A stretch of 46,573 nucleotides of DNA. It comes from Agathobaculum desmolans ATCC 43058. GTDB taxonomy: Bacteria; Bacillota; Clostridia; Oscillospirales; Butyricicoccaceae. The stretch lies in assembly GCF_000701665.1 (NCBI RefSeq), contig NZ_JNJN01000021.1:1-46573 (forward strand), in the 5' to 3' direction. Each line of letters begins with the position of its first letter. Within the stretch, counting starts at the first letter, position 1. The position numbers were made by a program, and so were the translations under genes. This document shows, piece after piece, positions 1 through 7,550 of the stretch. The notes below the pieces were generated by a model, which had not been told where the DNA came from, did no database searches, and worked only from the letters and a program-made list of their open reading frames with translations.

Positions 1-229
1 AATATCGGGTCTCTGTAGGACAGAGATTCCGCCGTAGGCAAGAGCGATACAAGATACAGTCATTCTTGTCATCCCGAAAGCGCTGCACGAAAACCCGGTG
101 ACTTTTGACCTCACGTGAGATTGTGGTAGCGGAACGGTTGAGTTGTTTGGCGATTTCAGCGAAGGACTTTTCATGAACCAGAGCGCGCTCAATAAAGGCA
201 CGCTCAGACAGAGATAAATGTTTTGCCAT
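1..229 (-). CDS. IS30-family transposase, N-terminal part (cut by window edge)
   Basis: The minus strand opens with MAKHLSLSER and continues with FIERALVHEKSFAEIAKQLN and RSATTISREV, the helix-turn-helix that starts IS30-type transposases, followed by a Cys-containing stretch (NDCILYRSCLRRNLC). The DDE catalytic domain lies beyond base 1. Such enzymes cut and join the terminal repeats of their own element. The start ATG (229-227) is the first in the frame. Family assignment rests on recognition of the N-terminal helix-turn-helix only; 76 codons are visible, so whether the element is intact cannot be judged. Confidence 0.75.
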   Translation of the reverse strand, partial: MAKHLSLSERAFIERALVHEKSFAEIAKQLNRSATTISREVKSHRVFVQRFRDDKNDCILYRSCLRRNLCPTETRY

Positions 230-350
230 AATTGCCGTCCTTTCCGCCGGCGGGCAGTCCAGAACTATTATACAAAACATCTCTGTAAATCTAAATGCAA
301 GTATTTTGAGCAAGAGTACAAGAAAAACTTGCGTTTAGTTTTTCAATTAA
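230..350. mobile_element. Probable end region of the IS30-type element
   Basis: Upstream of the transposase start there are two inverted 12-base arms, CTAAATGCAAGT at 291-302 and ACTTGCGTTTAG at 327-338, with one mismatch. The second arm runs into a T-rich stretch ending near 350. IS30 elements carry their terminal repeat close to the transposase start, so the element end is probably around 340-350. The exact border and target duplication cannot be fixed without the other end. Confidence 0.35.
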
Positions 351-435
351 CCCCGTTTTCCGCCCCGTAACAAGTCCCGTTTATCGTACTCTTTTTCTGG
401 TACACTATGTACAACAAAGAAAAGGAGTCCTACCT

Positions 436-552
436 ATGAGCTACTCGATCGAATATATCAACGGGCACATCGAAGTATATGATCAGTCGGGTACATTTCT
501 GTTCTCCGCTGACACCAAACAGGAAGCCATGGAAGAACTGAATGCCGTCTGA
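436..552 (+). CDS. 38-residue conserved-looking small protein
   Basis: An ATG at 436 follows a strong AAAGGAG ribosome site (421-427) and opens a 38-codon frame ending in TGA at 550-552. The peptide starts MSYSIEYINGHIEVYDQSG, continues FLFSADTKQEAMEELNAV, and has no signal peptide or membrane segment. The pattern of a short beta-rich half plus an EAMEEL helix recalls very small conserved hypothetical proteins of gut Clostridia (DUF6061-like), but that family link is from memory and unproven. It stands alone between the IS element and the convergent Vat operon and is followed at once by a hairpin terminator. Function unknown. Confidence 0.6.
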   Translation: MSYSIEYINGHIEVYDQSGTFLFSADTKQEAMEELNAV

Positions 553-563
553 TCCCTACATAG

Positions 564-601
564 CAAACGCCGGCTCGGCATACTGCCGCAGCCGGCGTTT
601 G
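564..601 (+). terminator. Hairpin after the 38-residue ORF
   Basis: AAACGCCGGCT at 565-575 pairs with AGCCGGCGTTT at 590-600 around a loop that can itself pair partly. It lies 12 bases past the small ORF stop. The downstream T-run is weak, so it is a probable rather than strong intrinsic terminator. Confidence 0.5.
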
Positions 602-657
602 AACTTTGCCAAAAATAGGCGCAAAGGGATCCTGCTACCAAAACATTTTTCTCTCTC

Positions 658-693
658 AAAAAAACGACAGCCAAGGTTCATGTCCTCAGCTGT
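658..693 (-). terminator. Terminator of the SGNH-to-Vat operon
   Basis: Read on the minus strand, ACAGC (93-89 of the 600s) and GCTGT (71-67) frame an interrupted stem with AGG/CCT inside, followed by seven Ts (664-658). It overlaps the last codons of the acetyltransferase gene. Confidence 0.5.
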
Positions 694-1357
694 TGTGCAT
701 TTGTGATGCAGCTACTGTTTCATGCGCAATACCACGGATTTGATCTAAATCTCCGCTGCATAAAATCTCCAGATGAGAGAATATCTTCTCTGCATCCCAA
801 TCCCACCAACGGAGCTGCAGCAAATACGCCGTCAGATCCGGATCAAACCGCTGGCGGATCACCCGGCAAGGATTGCCTGCGGCAATCGTATAGGGCAGAA
901 TATCTCCGGCTACAACAGCACCCGCCCCGATCACCGCACCATCACCGATTGTTACGCCGGGCAAAACTGTTACATGCTGCCCGATCCATACATCATTTCC
1001 CACTACCGTATCACCCTTGTATGGTAAATCACTCAGGCTCGGCGTACATCTCTCCCAGCCATGTGCGAAAATGTTAAAGGGATACGTAGTCACCGATGCC
1101 ATCCGGTGGTTGGCGCCGTTCATCACAAATTCCACGCCTTTCCCGATTGCACAGAATTTTCCGATCACCAACCGGTCTCCGATGAATTCATAATGATGTG
1201 TCACGTGTGTCTCAAAATCCTCCCCGCCTGTGTCCGCGTCATCATAATATGTATACGCGCCCACCTCAATATTCGGGCGGGTGATCACATTTTTAATATA
1301 GCAAACACTGGGAACCTGAGGATTCGGATGGATCGCATCCGGATTCGGTCCTAACAT
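686..1357 (-). CDS. Vat-family xenobiotic acyltransferase (streptogramin A acetyltransferase-like)
   Basis: A 223-residue left-handed beta-helix acetyltransferase. Hexapeptide repeats are plain (for example VVGNDVWIGQHVTVLPGVTI), and the family signature region HHYEFIGDRLVIGKFC...NGANHRM holds the expected catalytic His. The sequence tracks VatA-type streptogramin A O-acetyltransferases and the related CatB enzymes over its whole length, including the C-terminal WWDWD stretch. It would transfer acetyl from acetyl-CoA to a hydroxyl of a small molecule in the cytoplasm. The start chosen is ATG 1357, five bases after AAGGGGG; the frame extends 11 codons upstream into the SDR gene without a ribosome site. 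Last gene of a five-gene operon. True drug resistance is not shown: many genomic Vat homologues have unknown acceptors. Confidence 0.85.
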   Translation of the reverse strand: MLGPNPDAIHPNPQVPSVCYIKNVITRPNIEVGAYTYYDDADTGGEDFETHVTHHYEFIGDRLVIGKFCAIGKGVEFVMNGANHRMASVTTYPFNIFAHGWERCTPSLSDLPYKGDTVVGNDVWIGQHVTVLPGVTIGDGAVIGAGAVVAGDILPYTIAAGNPCRVIRQRFDPDLTAYLLQLRWWDWDAEKIFSHLEILCSGDLDQIRGIAHETVAASQMHNS

Positions 1358-1383
1358 CACATTCCCCCTTCTTCTGCTCTGCT

Positions 1384-2088
1384 TCAGCACTGCAGCGTCC
1401 AGCCAAAATCATTGTGATAGATCATCTGGCGGGTCATTCCACCATCGACGCAAATGTTTTCACCTGTAATGAACCCGGCCTGATCCGAACATAAATATAG
1501 CACTAGCTGCGCAATGTCCGAAGGCTTCCCCACACGGCCGACGAGCTGCTGCAGTGCATCTGCCCCAGTGTAGGTTTGCTGTTCGGTATCGATCCATCCG
1601 GGCGATATCGCATTGACCCGCGCTTTTCCCGCCAGGCTGACCGCCAGCGCATGGGTCAGGGCAGAAATACCTCCCTTAGCCGCTGTGTAGCTTTCGGTTT
1701 GGGGCTGACTCATCCGATCCCGTGAAGAGGAAATGTTCACAATCGCTGCACCGGCTGTAAAATAAGGGGCAAATAGTTTCGTCAGATAAAACGGAGCGGT
1801 TACTCCGACCCGAAGCGCATAATTGAATTCCTCGTAAGTGCAGTCGTCCAGCCCCTTCATCAGCGGCATTGCATTATGGATCAAATAATCAATGTGTCCG
1901 TACTCCGCGATGACCTTGCGTACAAAGGCTTCCATTACCTCTTGCTCCGCTATATCGCCCACATAATAGCCGTTATCCAACAGATCGATCACACATACCT
2001 TCGCACCGGCCCGCTCAAACGCCTGCACGATTGCTTTGCCGATTCCTTTTGCGCCACCAGTTACTACAGCAACTTTTCCCTGAAACAT
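1384..2088 (-). CDS. SDR-family NAD(P)-dependent oxidoreductase (FabG-like)
   Basis: A 234-residue short-chain dehydrogenase with the Rossmann motif TGGAKGIG near residue 11, the catalytic Ser in ISSS and the YTAAK active site near residue 154, and the closing stretch ICVDGGMT. The usual NNAG is HNAM. Substrate cannot be read from sequence; the C-terminus RQMIYHNDFGWTL is typical of a subset of stand-alone clostridial SDRs rather than housekeeping FabG, and no fatty-acid genes are nearby. It lies 14 bases after the membrane acyltransferase gene and 26 bases before the Vat start, so it is co-transcribed with both. Confidence 0.85.
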   Translation of the reverse strand: MFQGKVAVVTGGAKGIGKAIVQAFERAGAKVCVIDLLDNGYYVGDIAEQEVMEAFVRKVIAEYGHIDYLIHNAMPLMKGLDDCTYEEFNYALRVGVTAPFYLTKLFAPYFTAGAAIVNISSSRDRMSQPQTESYTAAKGGISALTHALAVSLAGKARVNAISPGWIDTEQQTYTGADALQQLVGRVGKPSDIAQLVLYLCSDQAGFITGENICVDGGMTRQMIYHNDFGWTLQC

Positions 2089-2102
2089 CGACTCTTCCTT
2101 TC

Positions 2103-2651
2103 TCAGATACCGGTGTACTCCGCCGTCCGAACCGCCAAGCGCATCACACGCGGACGGTTATAACGCTGTATCACAGCAAACAGCAAATCAAACCCTGCTG
2201 CAATAATTGAAGTGATTAGAAATATCGGAAACGCACCAACCCACACCGAAAACAACAATGGAACAAAACTAACGGCTGCATTGACTTCATGCACCAATTC
2301 TGCTTGGCACATGGCGCCAGCAATTTCTGTCCATGTGTGCTGCTGCAAATCAAACAGTGCACTATCATAAACAGGCATCCGGCCCTTCCATTGTCTGACC
2401 CGCAATTTTTGATACAGCCACATTTCCCAAGGAGCTGTCTGATACCACCTGCACTGCAGATTCGCCCGATTGTTCATATACCTGTCAAAGCAAAAACCAA
2501 TTATCAGCCGGATGCTCATATGATAGCAGACCGTGCCGGCGGTGATAAAAAGGCTCAGCATCATACGCAGCGCAAGCAGCTTCCATAAAAGCAGCCCTGC
2601 CGCTGTAATCCACGCGGACAGCCACATCGCACGTCGCATAGTGTTTTTCAT
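2103..2651 (-). CDS. CrtO-like membrane acyltransferase family protein
   Basis: A 182-residue membrane protein. Hydrophobic segments lie at about residues 8-25, 28-50 and 130-160. The central cytosolic part has WLYQKLRVRQWKGRMPVYD and the end has QRYNRPRVMRL; this WYKxLxVxxWKxxxP plus QRYNRPR pattern is that of the glycosyl-4,4'-diaponeurosporenoate acyltransferase (CrtO) family. In staphylococci CrtO acylates a carotenoid glucoside, but here no carotenoid genes are nearby, so the acceptor is unknown. Start ATG 2651 overlaps the upstream stop as TGATG, after GAGGGA. An upstream in-frame start would run into the deformylase gene without gain. Confidence 0.65.
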   Translation of the reverse strand: MKNTMRRAMWLSAWITAAGLLLWKLLALRMMLSLFITAGTVCYHMSIRLIIGFCFDRYMNNRANLQCRWYQTAPWEMWLYQKLRVRQWKGRMPVYDSALFDLQQHTWTEIAGAMCQAELVHEVNAAVSFVPLLFSVWVGAFPIFLITSIIAAGFDLLFAVIQRYNRPRVMRLAVRTAEYTGI

Positions 2652-3061
2652 CAAATCAGGATTCCCTCGCAATGATCGAGCTCATGCTGTATGATTTGTG
2701 CTGTCCAACCGGTAAAATTCTTTACACGCACTTGAAACTGTTCATTTTGCCAACGCACCTTGATTGAATGCCACCGTTTGGCCGGACGCGTACCCACCAA
2801 AGAAAGGCATCCTTCTTCCGCATCATATGGCCCAGCTTTTCTGACGATCTCCGGATTGAACATCACCATATAGCTGCCATCCTGCTCAAATGCGATAATA
2901 CGCTTGTTCACACCGATCATATTAGCCGCCATGCCCACACAGCCCGCCCTGTGGTGCTGCAAGGTATCCAGCAGATCCTGCGCCACCGGTAGATCATTCG
3001 GCACTGCTATCTCTGCTTTTTGCGCCAAAAATGCTTCGTCTTTACAAATTGGCCTTATCAT
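2651..3061 (-). CDS. Peptide deformylase-like protein with altered motif I
   Basis: A 136-residue deformylase-fold protein. Motif II EEGCLS gives the metal ligand Cys85, and motif III QHELDH gives His126, catalytic Glu127 and His130. Motif I, normally GxGLAAxQxG, reads CVGMAANMIG (residues 41-50), so the active-site Gln is Met48. In canonical enzymes that Gln helps stabilise the transition state when formyl is removed from nascent Met. The metal site is complete, so an active hydrolase is possible, with altered rate or substrate. I recall the same AANMIG variant in other gut Firmicutes. The gene starts inside the end of the SGNH gene (20-base overlap) and ends coupled to the next gene. It is probably not the cell's main deformylase, since no fmt or def partner genes are here. 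Confidence 0.75.
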   Translation of the reverse strand: MIRPICKDEAFLAQKAEIAVPNDLPVAQDLLDTLQHHRAGCVGMAANMIGVNKRIIAFEQDGSYMVMFNPEIVRKAGPYDAEEGCLSLVGTRPAKRWHSIKVRWQNEQFQVRVKNFTGWTAQIIQHELDHCEGILI

Positions 3062-3629
3062 TTTGTCCCTCCACCTGTCTCCGTATCACCTCTGCGATGG
3101 TTTCTGCCGCAAGGCGGGAACCGCTTGGAGTTGGATGCACACCATCATCCGCATACAAATCCTGTATCCCTGACAGGCGGTAAAACCGCTGCCCTACATC
3201 CGCGACTAACGCATGGTTCTCCACCGCCGCTTTGTGATAAGCAGCGGACAATGCATCCGCCATCACATCATAATCCCATCCCTTGGCTGCCAGTTTTGCG
3301 CTCCCTCTTTGATATGCCCAAGTCGCATAAAGGATCGGCACTGCCCCTCTTGTGCGTATTTGTCCGCAAAGCTCCCGAACGCTGGAAAAGAATTTTTCGG
3401 GTGCGGTGACCGGGCCGTGACTCATCTCCTGCAGCACAACATAATCCCAATTCTCCTGCACCAATGCCTCCTGCGTCCGCGCACCCAGGCGAGTATTAGG
3501 ATTTAGCTGCTCGGATAACCGCGCCCCGCCCCGTGTATGGTGATACACCTTCGCGCCGATGCAATCTGCCAGCATTGCAGGCATGTCATTGGCCGCAGTC
3601 AGGCTGTTTCCCAGCATTAGTATCCGCAT
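3042..3629 (-). CDS. SGNH/GDSL-type hydrolase (putative esterase)
   Basis: A 195-residue SGNH hydrolase. Block I is MLGNSLT near residue 6 (nucleophile Ser), and block V is DDGVHPTPSGSRLAA near residue 160, giving the catalytic Asp and His. No signal peptide, so it probably acts in the cytoplasm on acyl or acetyl esters. ATG 3629 is preferred over an adjacent TTG because AAGGAAG sits seven bases upstream. First gene of the five-gene minus-strand operon and directly behind its promoter. The pairing of a deacylase-type enzyme with two acyltransferases further down suggests turnover of one acylated compound, but that is inference. Confidence 0.8.
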   Translation of the reverse strand: MRILMLGNSLTAANDMPAMLADCIGAKVYHHTRGGARLSEQLNPNTRLGARTQEALVQENWDYVVLQEMSHGPVTAPEKFFSSVRELCGQIRTRGAVPILYATWAYQRGSAKLAAKGWDYDVMADALSAAYHKAAVENHALVADVGQRFYRLSGIQDLYADDGVHPTPSGSRLAAETIAEVIRRQVEGQNDKANL

Positions 3630-3703
3630 CAAACCGCTTCCTTCCTATGCTTTCGCGCTGTTATCAGACTGAATATGATATGAGTTTACCTTGCGTTAAA
3701 CGT

Positions 3704-3732
3704 ATTATAACGGATGATGAATCAAACCGCAA
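3704..3732 (-). promoter_or_regulatory. Sigma-A promoter of the SGNH-deformylase-Vat operon
   Basis: On the minus strand TTGCGG (3732-3727) and TATAAT (3709-3704) are separated by exactly 17 bases, about 75 bases upstream of the SGNH start. The region 3630-3836 shows no convincing gene. Confidence 0.75.
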
Positions 3733-3836
3733 GAGACCCGTGCTTTACCACCAGTCAAAACGCCCCACCGCAGCAAGGCAACAACATTCCGGCCTGTTAA
3801 AGTCCCGTCCCCCGCCCATTCCACCCAGCTCTCGAA

Positions 3837-3865
3837 TTGACTTTTTCCGTAAACAACGCTATACT
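3837..3865 (+). promoter_or_regulatory. Sigma-A promoter of the hydrogenase operon
   Basis: TTGACT at 3837-3842 and TATACT at 3860-3865 with a 17-base spacer, about 45 bases before the first gene. Near-consensus, so expression is probably substantial. Confidence 0.8.
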
Positions 3866-3910
3866 GATGAAGTCTGTTCAAAGACTTTTTGACAAGGAGG
3901 AGGAGCTGCT

Positions 3911-5743
3911 TTGAGCCGTTTATCCATTGAAACACCGGGACATGCGCAAACCGTTGTAGAAGGCCTGTACCGTGATGTGGAACGCCGCATCAGTGCCAGT
4001 CCCCCCGGGCTTTGCCCTGTGGATATGGCACTATCCTTTTTGCGTCTTTGTCACGCACAAACGTGCGGCAAGTGCGTGCCCTGCCGCATCGGACTGGGAC
4101 AGCTGACCAGCCTGCTCGAGCAGGTTCTCGATTCCACTGCCGAACCCGAAACCATCGACCTCATCGAAAAAACTGCCCGGGTGATCCTTGATACGGCGGA
4201 CTGTGCGATCGGCTACGAAGCCGCCCGTATGGTGCTGCAAGGCGTACAGGGTTTTCGGGATGATTATCTTTCTCATGTAGAAAGCGGCCGCTGCCTGTTC
4301 GGTCTGAACCAACCCGTGCCCTGTGTTGCGCTTTGTCCCGCCGGCGTGGATATCCCCGGCTATATTGCGTTGGTACGCGCAGGCCGGTACGATGACGCTG
4401 TGCGTTTGATCCGCAAGGATAACCCCTTCCCCACCGTATGCGGCTATGTATGCGAGCATCCATGTGAAGCCCGGTGCCGCCGCCGCATGGTGGATGATGC
4501 CGTCAACATCTGCGGCATCAAACGCTTTGCGTGCGACCATGCCACCAACACCACGCCTCCGCCCTGTGCGCCTGCTACCGGAAAACGTATTGCAATTATC
4601 GGCGGCGGCCCATGTGGTCTTTCCGCTGCCTATTTTCTGGCACTGATGGGACACAGCGTTGATGTGTACGACCAGCGCCCTCAGCTCGGCGGTATGCTGC
4701 GTTACGGCATTCCGGATTATCGTCTCCCCGTTGACCGGCTGGATGCCGATATCAATTTTATCCTGTCCACCGGCATTACAGTACATACAAATACCGCAAT
4801 CGGGCGTGATATCCCCTTTACAGAAATTGAAAACCAGTACGATGCCGTTTATATTGCCATCGGTGCACATAACGACAAAAAGCTGGGAATCGACGGAGAG
4901 AGCAGTCCCGGGGTATATTCCGCCGTGCAGCTGCTCCGCGATATCGGTGAAGGACGGATACCGGACTTTCAGAACAAACGTGTCTGTGTCATCGGCGGCG
5001 GCAATGTATCAATGGATGCAACCCGTACCGCCATCCGTCTGGGCGCACAGCATGTCACCTGTGTTTACCGCCGCCGCGTGACCGATATGACCGCACTGGC
5101 CGAAGAAATCGAAGATGCCCAAAGCGAAGGCTGCCAAATCCTGCCCCTGCAGGCGCCCGACCATATTGAAACCGATGAAAACGGCCGCGTAACCGCACTT
5201 TGGACCCGTCCGCAGATCATCAGCGAATACGGAGCGGACGGCCGTCCCCGTCCCAAGGATGCGCAGCAGCCCCGGTTCCGCATTCCCTGTGATATCGTCA
5301 TTGTAGCGATCGGGCAGGCGATCGATGCCAAACCATTTGAGCAGGTCACGCCGGTCGTGCGCGGTAAGATCCAAGCAGAGTCCGATGCATTTGTCCCCAA
5401 CACACCACATGTTTTTGCCGGCGGCGATGCTGTAACCGGTCCGGCTACGGTCATCCGTGCAGTAGCAGCCGGTAAGGTCGCAGCCGCCAACATCGATCAG
5501 CACCTCGGTTTTCATCATGTGATTACTGCTGATGTGGAGATCCCACCGGCGCACCTGACCAACTCCCCTGCCTGCGGACGCGTAGAACTGCGCAACCGTC
5601 CGCTTGCCGAGTGTATCGACAATTTTGATCTGGTCAAATGCGGTATGAGCGAAGAAGAAGCCCAGCAGGAAACTTCCCGCTGCCTGCGGTGCGACCACTT
5701 CGGCTATGGTATTTTCAAAGGAGGGCGGACATCCAAATGGTAA
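3911..5743 (+). CDS. NuoF-type 4Fe-4S domain fused to GltD-like flavin oxidoreductase
   Basis: A 610-residue electron-transfer subunit. Residues about 1-115 match the C-terminal iron-sulfur domain of NuoF/HydB (TCGKCVPC at 51-58, fourth ligand Cys98). From about 135 on it resembles the glutamate synthase small subunit: a Cys-rich cluster domain (CPAGVDIPGY, VCGYVCEHPCEARC), a FAD site (IIGGGPCGLSAA), an NAD(P) site (VIGGGNVSMDA) and the closing FAD motif GGDAVTGPATV. The C-terminus adds CLRC. The FMN/NADH domain of real NuoF is absent. Start is TTG 3911, five bases after AGGAGGAGGAG; the next ATG lies inside the iron-sulfur domain. It overlaps hydA by seven bases and probably passes electrons between NAD(P)H and the hydrogenase. 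An equivalent glutamate-synthase-linked arrangement is known for some group A [FeFe]-hydrogenases. Confidence 0.85.
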   Translation: MSRLSIETPGHAQTVVEGLYRDVERRISASPPGLCPVDMALSFLRLCHAQTCGKCVPCRIGLGQLTSLLEQVLDSTAEPETIDLIEKTARVILDTADCAIGYEAARMVLQGVQGFRDDYLSHVESGRCLFGLNQPVPCVALCPAGVDIPGYIALVRAGRYDDAVRLIRKDNPFPTVCGYVCEHPCEARCRRRMVDDAVNICGIKRFACDHATNTTPPPCAPATGKRIAIIGGGPCGLSAAYFLALMGHSVDVYDQRPQLGGMLRYGIPDYRLPVDRLDADINFILSTGITVHTNTAIGRDIPFTEIENQYDAVYIAIGAHNDKKLGIDGESSPGVYSAVQLLRDIGEGRIPDFQNKRVCVIGGGNVSMDATRTAIRLGAQHVTCVYRRRVTDMTALAEEIEDAQSEGCQILPLQAPDHIETDENGRVTALWTRPQIISEYGADGRPRPKDAQQPRFRIPCDIVIVAIGQAIDAKPFEQVTPVVRGKIQAESDAFVPNTPHVFAGGDAVTGPATVIRAVAAGKVAAANIDQHLGFHHVITADVEIPPAHLTNSPACGRVELRNRPLAECIDNFDLVKCGMSEEEAQQETSRCLRCDHFGYGIFKGGRTSKW

Positions 5744-7494
5744 ATCTGACGATCAACAATACGCCGGTCGCTGTGCCAGAAGGCACGACCATTCTCGATG
5801 CCGCCGCCTCCGCCGGCATCGAGATCCCCAGCCTGTGCTACCTGAAGGATATCAACGAGATCTCTGCCTGCCGTGTATGCTGCGTCGAGGTGGAAGGCGA
5901 AGGCAAGCTCGTTCCCTCCTGCAATAACGTTGTGCGTGAAGGCATGGTTATCCATACCAATTCCCCGCGGGTACGCGAAGCGCGCCGCACCAATGTGGAG
6001 CTGATCCTTTCTCAGCATGACAATAAATGTGCTACCTGTGTCCGTTCCGGCACCTGTCAGCTGCAAAAGGTCGCAACCGATCTCGGTGTGCTCACGATCC
6101 CTTATCCTGCGGATTTGGCACAAGGCAAAAAAACCAACTGGACGACTACATTCCCGCTGTACCGCGATGTCAACAAATGCATCAAGTGTATGCGCTGCGT
6201 ACAGGTTTGCGACAAAGTGCAATCGCTCTCTGTATGGGATGTCAGCGGTTCCGGTTCGCGTACCACCATCGATGTTTCCGGCCATCGCTTTATCAAGGAA
6301 GCCGACTGTTCGCTCTGCGGCCAGTGTATCACCCACTGCCCGACCGGCGCACTGCGCGAACGGGATGACACCGCACGCGCCTTTGCAGCACTGGCAGATC
6401 CCCATAAGGTTACCGTCGTCCAAATCGCCCCGGCAGTACGCGCCGCATGGGGAGAAGCCTTCGGACAGCAAACCGGCAGCGCGACTATCGGCCAGTTGAT
6501 CACAGCTCTGCGCAAAATGGGCGCAGAATATGTGTTTGACACCACCTTCTCTGCCGATCTGACCATTATGGAAGAAGGCACGGAGCTGCTGCACCGGCTG
6601 CAGGCGGGCGATTTGACCGAACTGCCGATGTTCACTTCCTGCTGTCCGGGCTGGGTACGCTTCCTCAAATCTCAGTACCCGGAGCTGACAGGACGGCTGA
6701 GCACTTCCAAATCACCGCAGCAGATGTTCGGCGCCGTGTGCAAAACCTGGCTGGCAGAACGGCTCAGCCTTGCGCCTGAGCAGATTTTCAGCATCTCCAT
6801 TATGCCCTGCGTTGCCAAAAAAGCGGAATGCGAATTGCCGGGTATGCAGTCTACCGACGCCGGGCCGGACGTGGATCTTGTGCTCACCACCCGCGAATTT
6901 GCCCGTCTGGTTCGCGCTGAGCATATCGATATCAGCACACTGCCGGAATCCGAGCCGGATTCTCCGCTCGGCCCCGGCTCCGGTGCCGGCGTCATTTTCG
7001 GCGCAACCGGCGGTGTAATGGAAGCGGCTCTCCGCTCCGCCTATTTTCTCGCCGCCGGACGCAATCCCGCTGCTGACGCCTTCCATGAGGTGCGCGGCAC
7101 CTTTGCATATCGCGGCTGGCGTGAAGCATGCTTTGATCTGAACGGAACGCCGGTACGCTGTGCTGTTGCCAACGGACTTGCCAACGCGCGCCATCTGATC
7201 GAAGCCCTGCTGCGCGGTGATGTGCATTACGAGTTTGTCGAGGTCATGGCTTGTCCGGGCGGCTGCGCAGGCGGCGGCGGGCAGCCGATCGACGGCAGCG
7301 ACCGCGAAAAAGCTGTTGACCGCGGCGATGTGCTGTACCAGCTGGACGCATGCGCTGATATTCGGTTCTCACACGAAAATCCCGCTGTGCAGGCGCTGTA
7401 CCGCGAATCCCTCGGCACACCCTGCTCCGAACAAGCTGAGCACCTATTGCATTGCGACCATTTTGCTTGGGAAATGCCGCACAACAGATCATAA
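5737..7494 (+). CDS. hydA: [FeFe]-hydrogenase catalytic subunit
   Basis: A 585-residue hydrogenase. Cluster domains in order are an N-terminal 2Fe-2S (Cys34, 45, 48, 62), a His/Cys 4Fe-4S site (His94, Cys98, 101, 107) and two 4Fe-4S sites (Cys148-158 and Cys191-201). The H-cluster motifs are complete: TSCCPGW (300-306), MPCVAKKAE (356-364) and EVMACPGGCAGGGGQP (502-517), so it should make or oxidise H2. Start ATG 5737 follows AAAGGAGGG and overlaps the upstream stop; the frame extends upstream but inside that gene. No NuoE-like (HydC) gene follows, so this is not the usual three-subunit bifurcating complex. Maturases HydEFG are not in the window. Confidence 0.93.
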   Translation: MVNLTINNTPVAVPEGTTILDAAASAGIEIPSLCYLKDINEISACRVCCVEVEGEGKLVPSCNNVVREGMVIHTNSPRVREARRTNVELILSQHDNKCATCVRSGTCQLQKVATDLGVLTIPYPADLAQGKKTNWTTTFPLYRDVNKCIKCMRCVQVCDKVQSLSVWDVSGSGSRTTIDVSGHRFIKEADCSLCGQCITHCPTGALRERDDTARAFAALADPHKVTVVQIAPAVRAAWGEAFGQQTGSATIGQLITALRKMGAEYVFDTTFSADLTIMEEGTELLHRLQAGDLTELPMFTSCCPGWVRFLKSQYPELTGRLSTSKSPQQMFGAVCKTWLAERLSLAPEQIFSISIMPCVAKKAECELPGMQSTDAGPDVDLVLTTREFARLVRAEHIDISTLPESEPDSPLGPGSGAGVIFGATGGVMEAALRSAYFLAAGRNPAADAFHEVRGTFAYRGWREACFDLNGTPVRCAVANGLANARHLIEALLRGDVHYEFVEVMACPGGCAGGGGQPIDGSDREKAVDRGDVLYQLDACADIRFSHENPAVQALYRESLGTPCSEQAEHLLHCDHFAWEMPHNRS

Positions 7495-7538
7495 AAACGC
7501 ACGCCGCTGTGATGCTTTCATCACAGCGGCGTGCGTTT
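7495..7538. terminator. Strong two-way terminator between hydA and argF
   Basis: A 20-base perfect stem (7495-7514 with 7519-7538) around the four-base loop CTTT, with A and T ends on both sides. It serves hydA on the plus strand and the arginine operon on the minus strand. Confidence 0.9.
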
Positions 7539-7550
7539 CTTTCTGTTTGG

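Noticed and set aside
703-1354. Plus-strand frames opposite the Vat gene
   Set aside because: Several overlapping frames with no ribosome site and no family; they are shadows of the hexapeptide repeats on the other strand.
3533-3892. Plus-strand 119-codon frame before the hydrogenase
   Set aside because: It runs across the minus-strand promoter and SGNH start, contains the hydrogenase promoter, and has no ribosome site or recognisable sequence.
3911-5743. First hydrogenase gene as glutamate synthase small subunit
   Set aside because: It has the NuoF iron-sulfur tail at the N-terminus, overlaps hydA, and no large glutamate synthase subunit is nearby.
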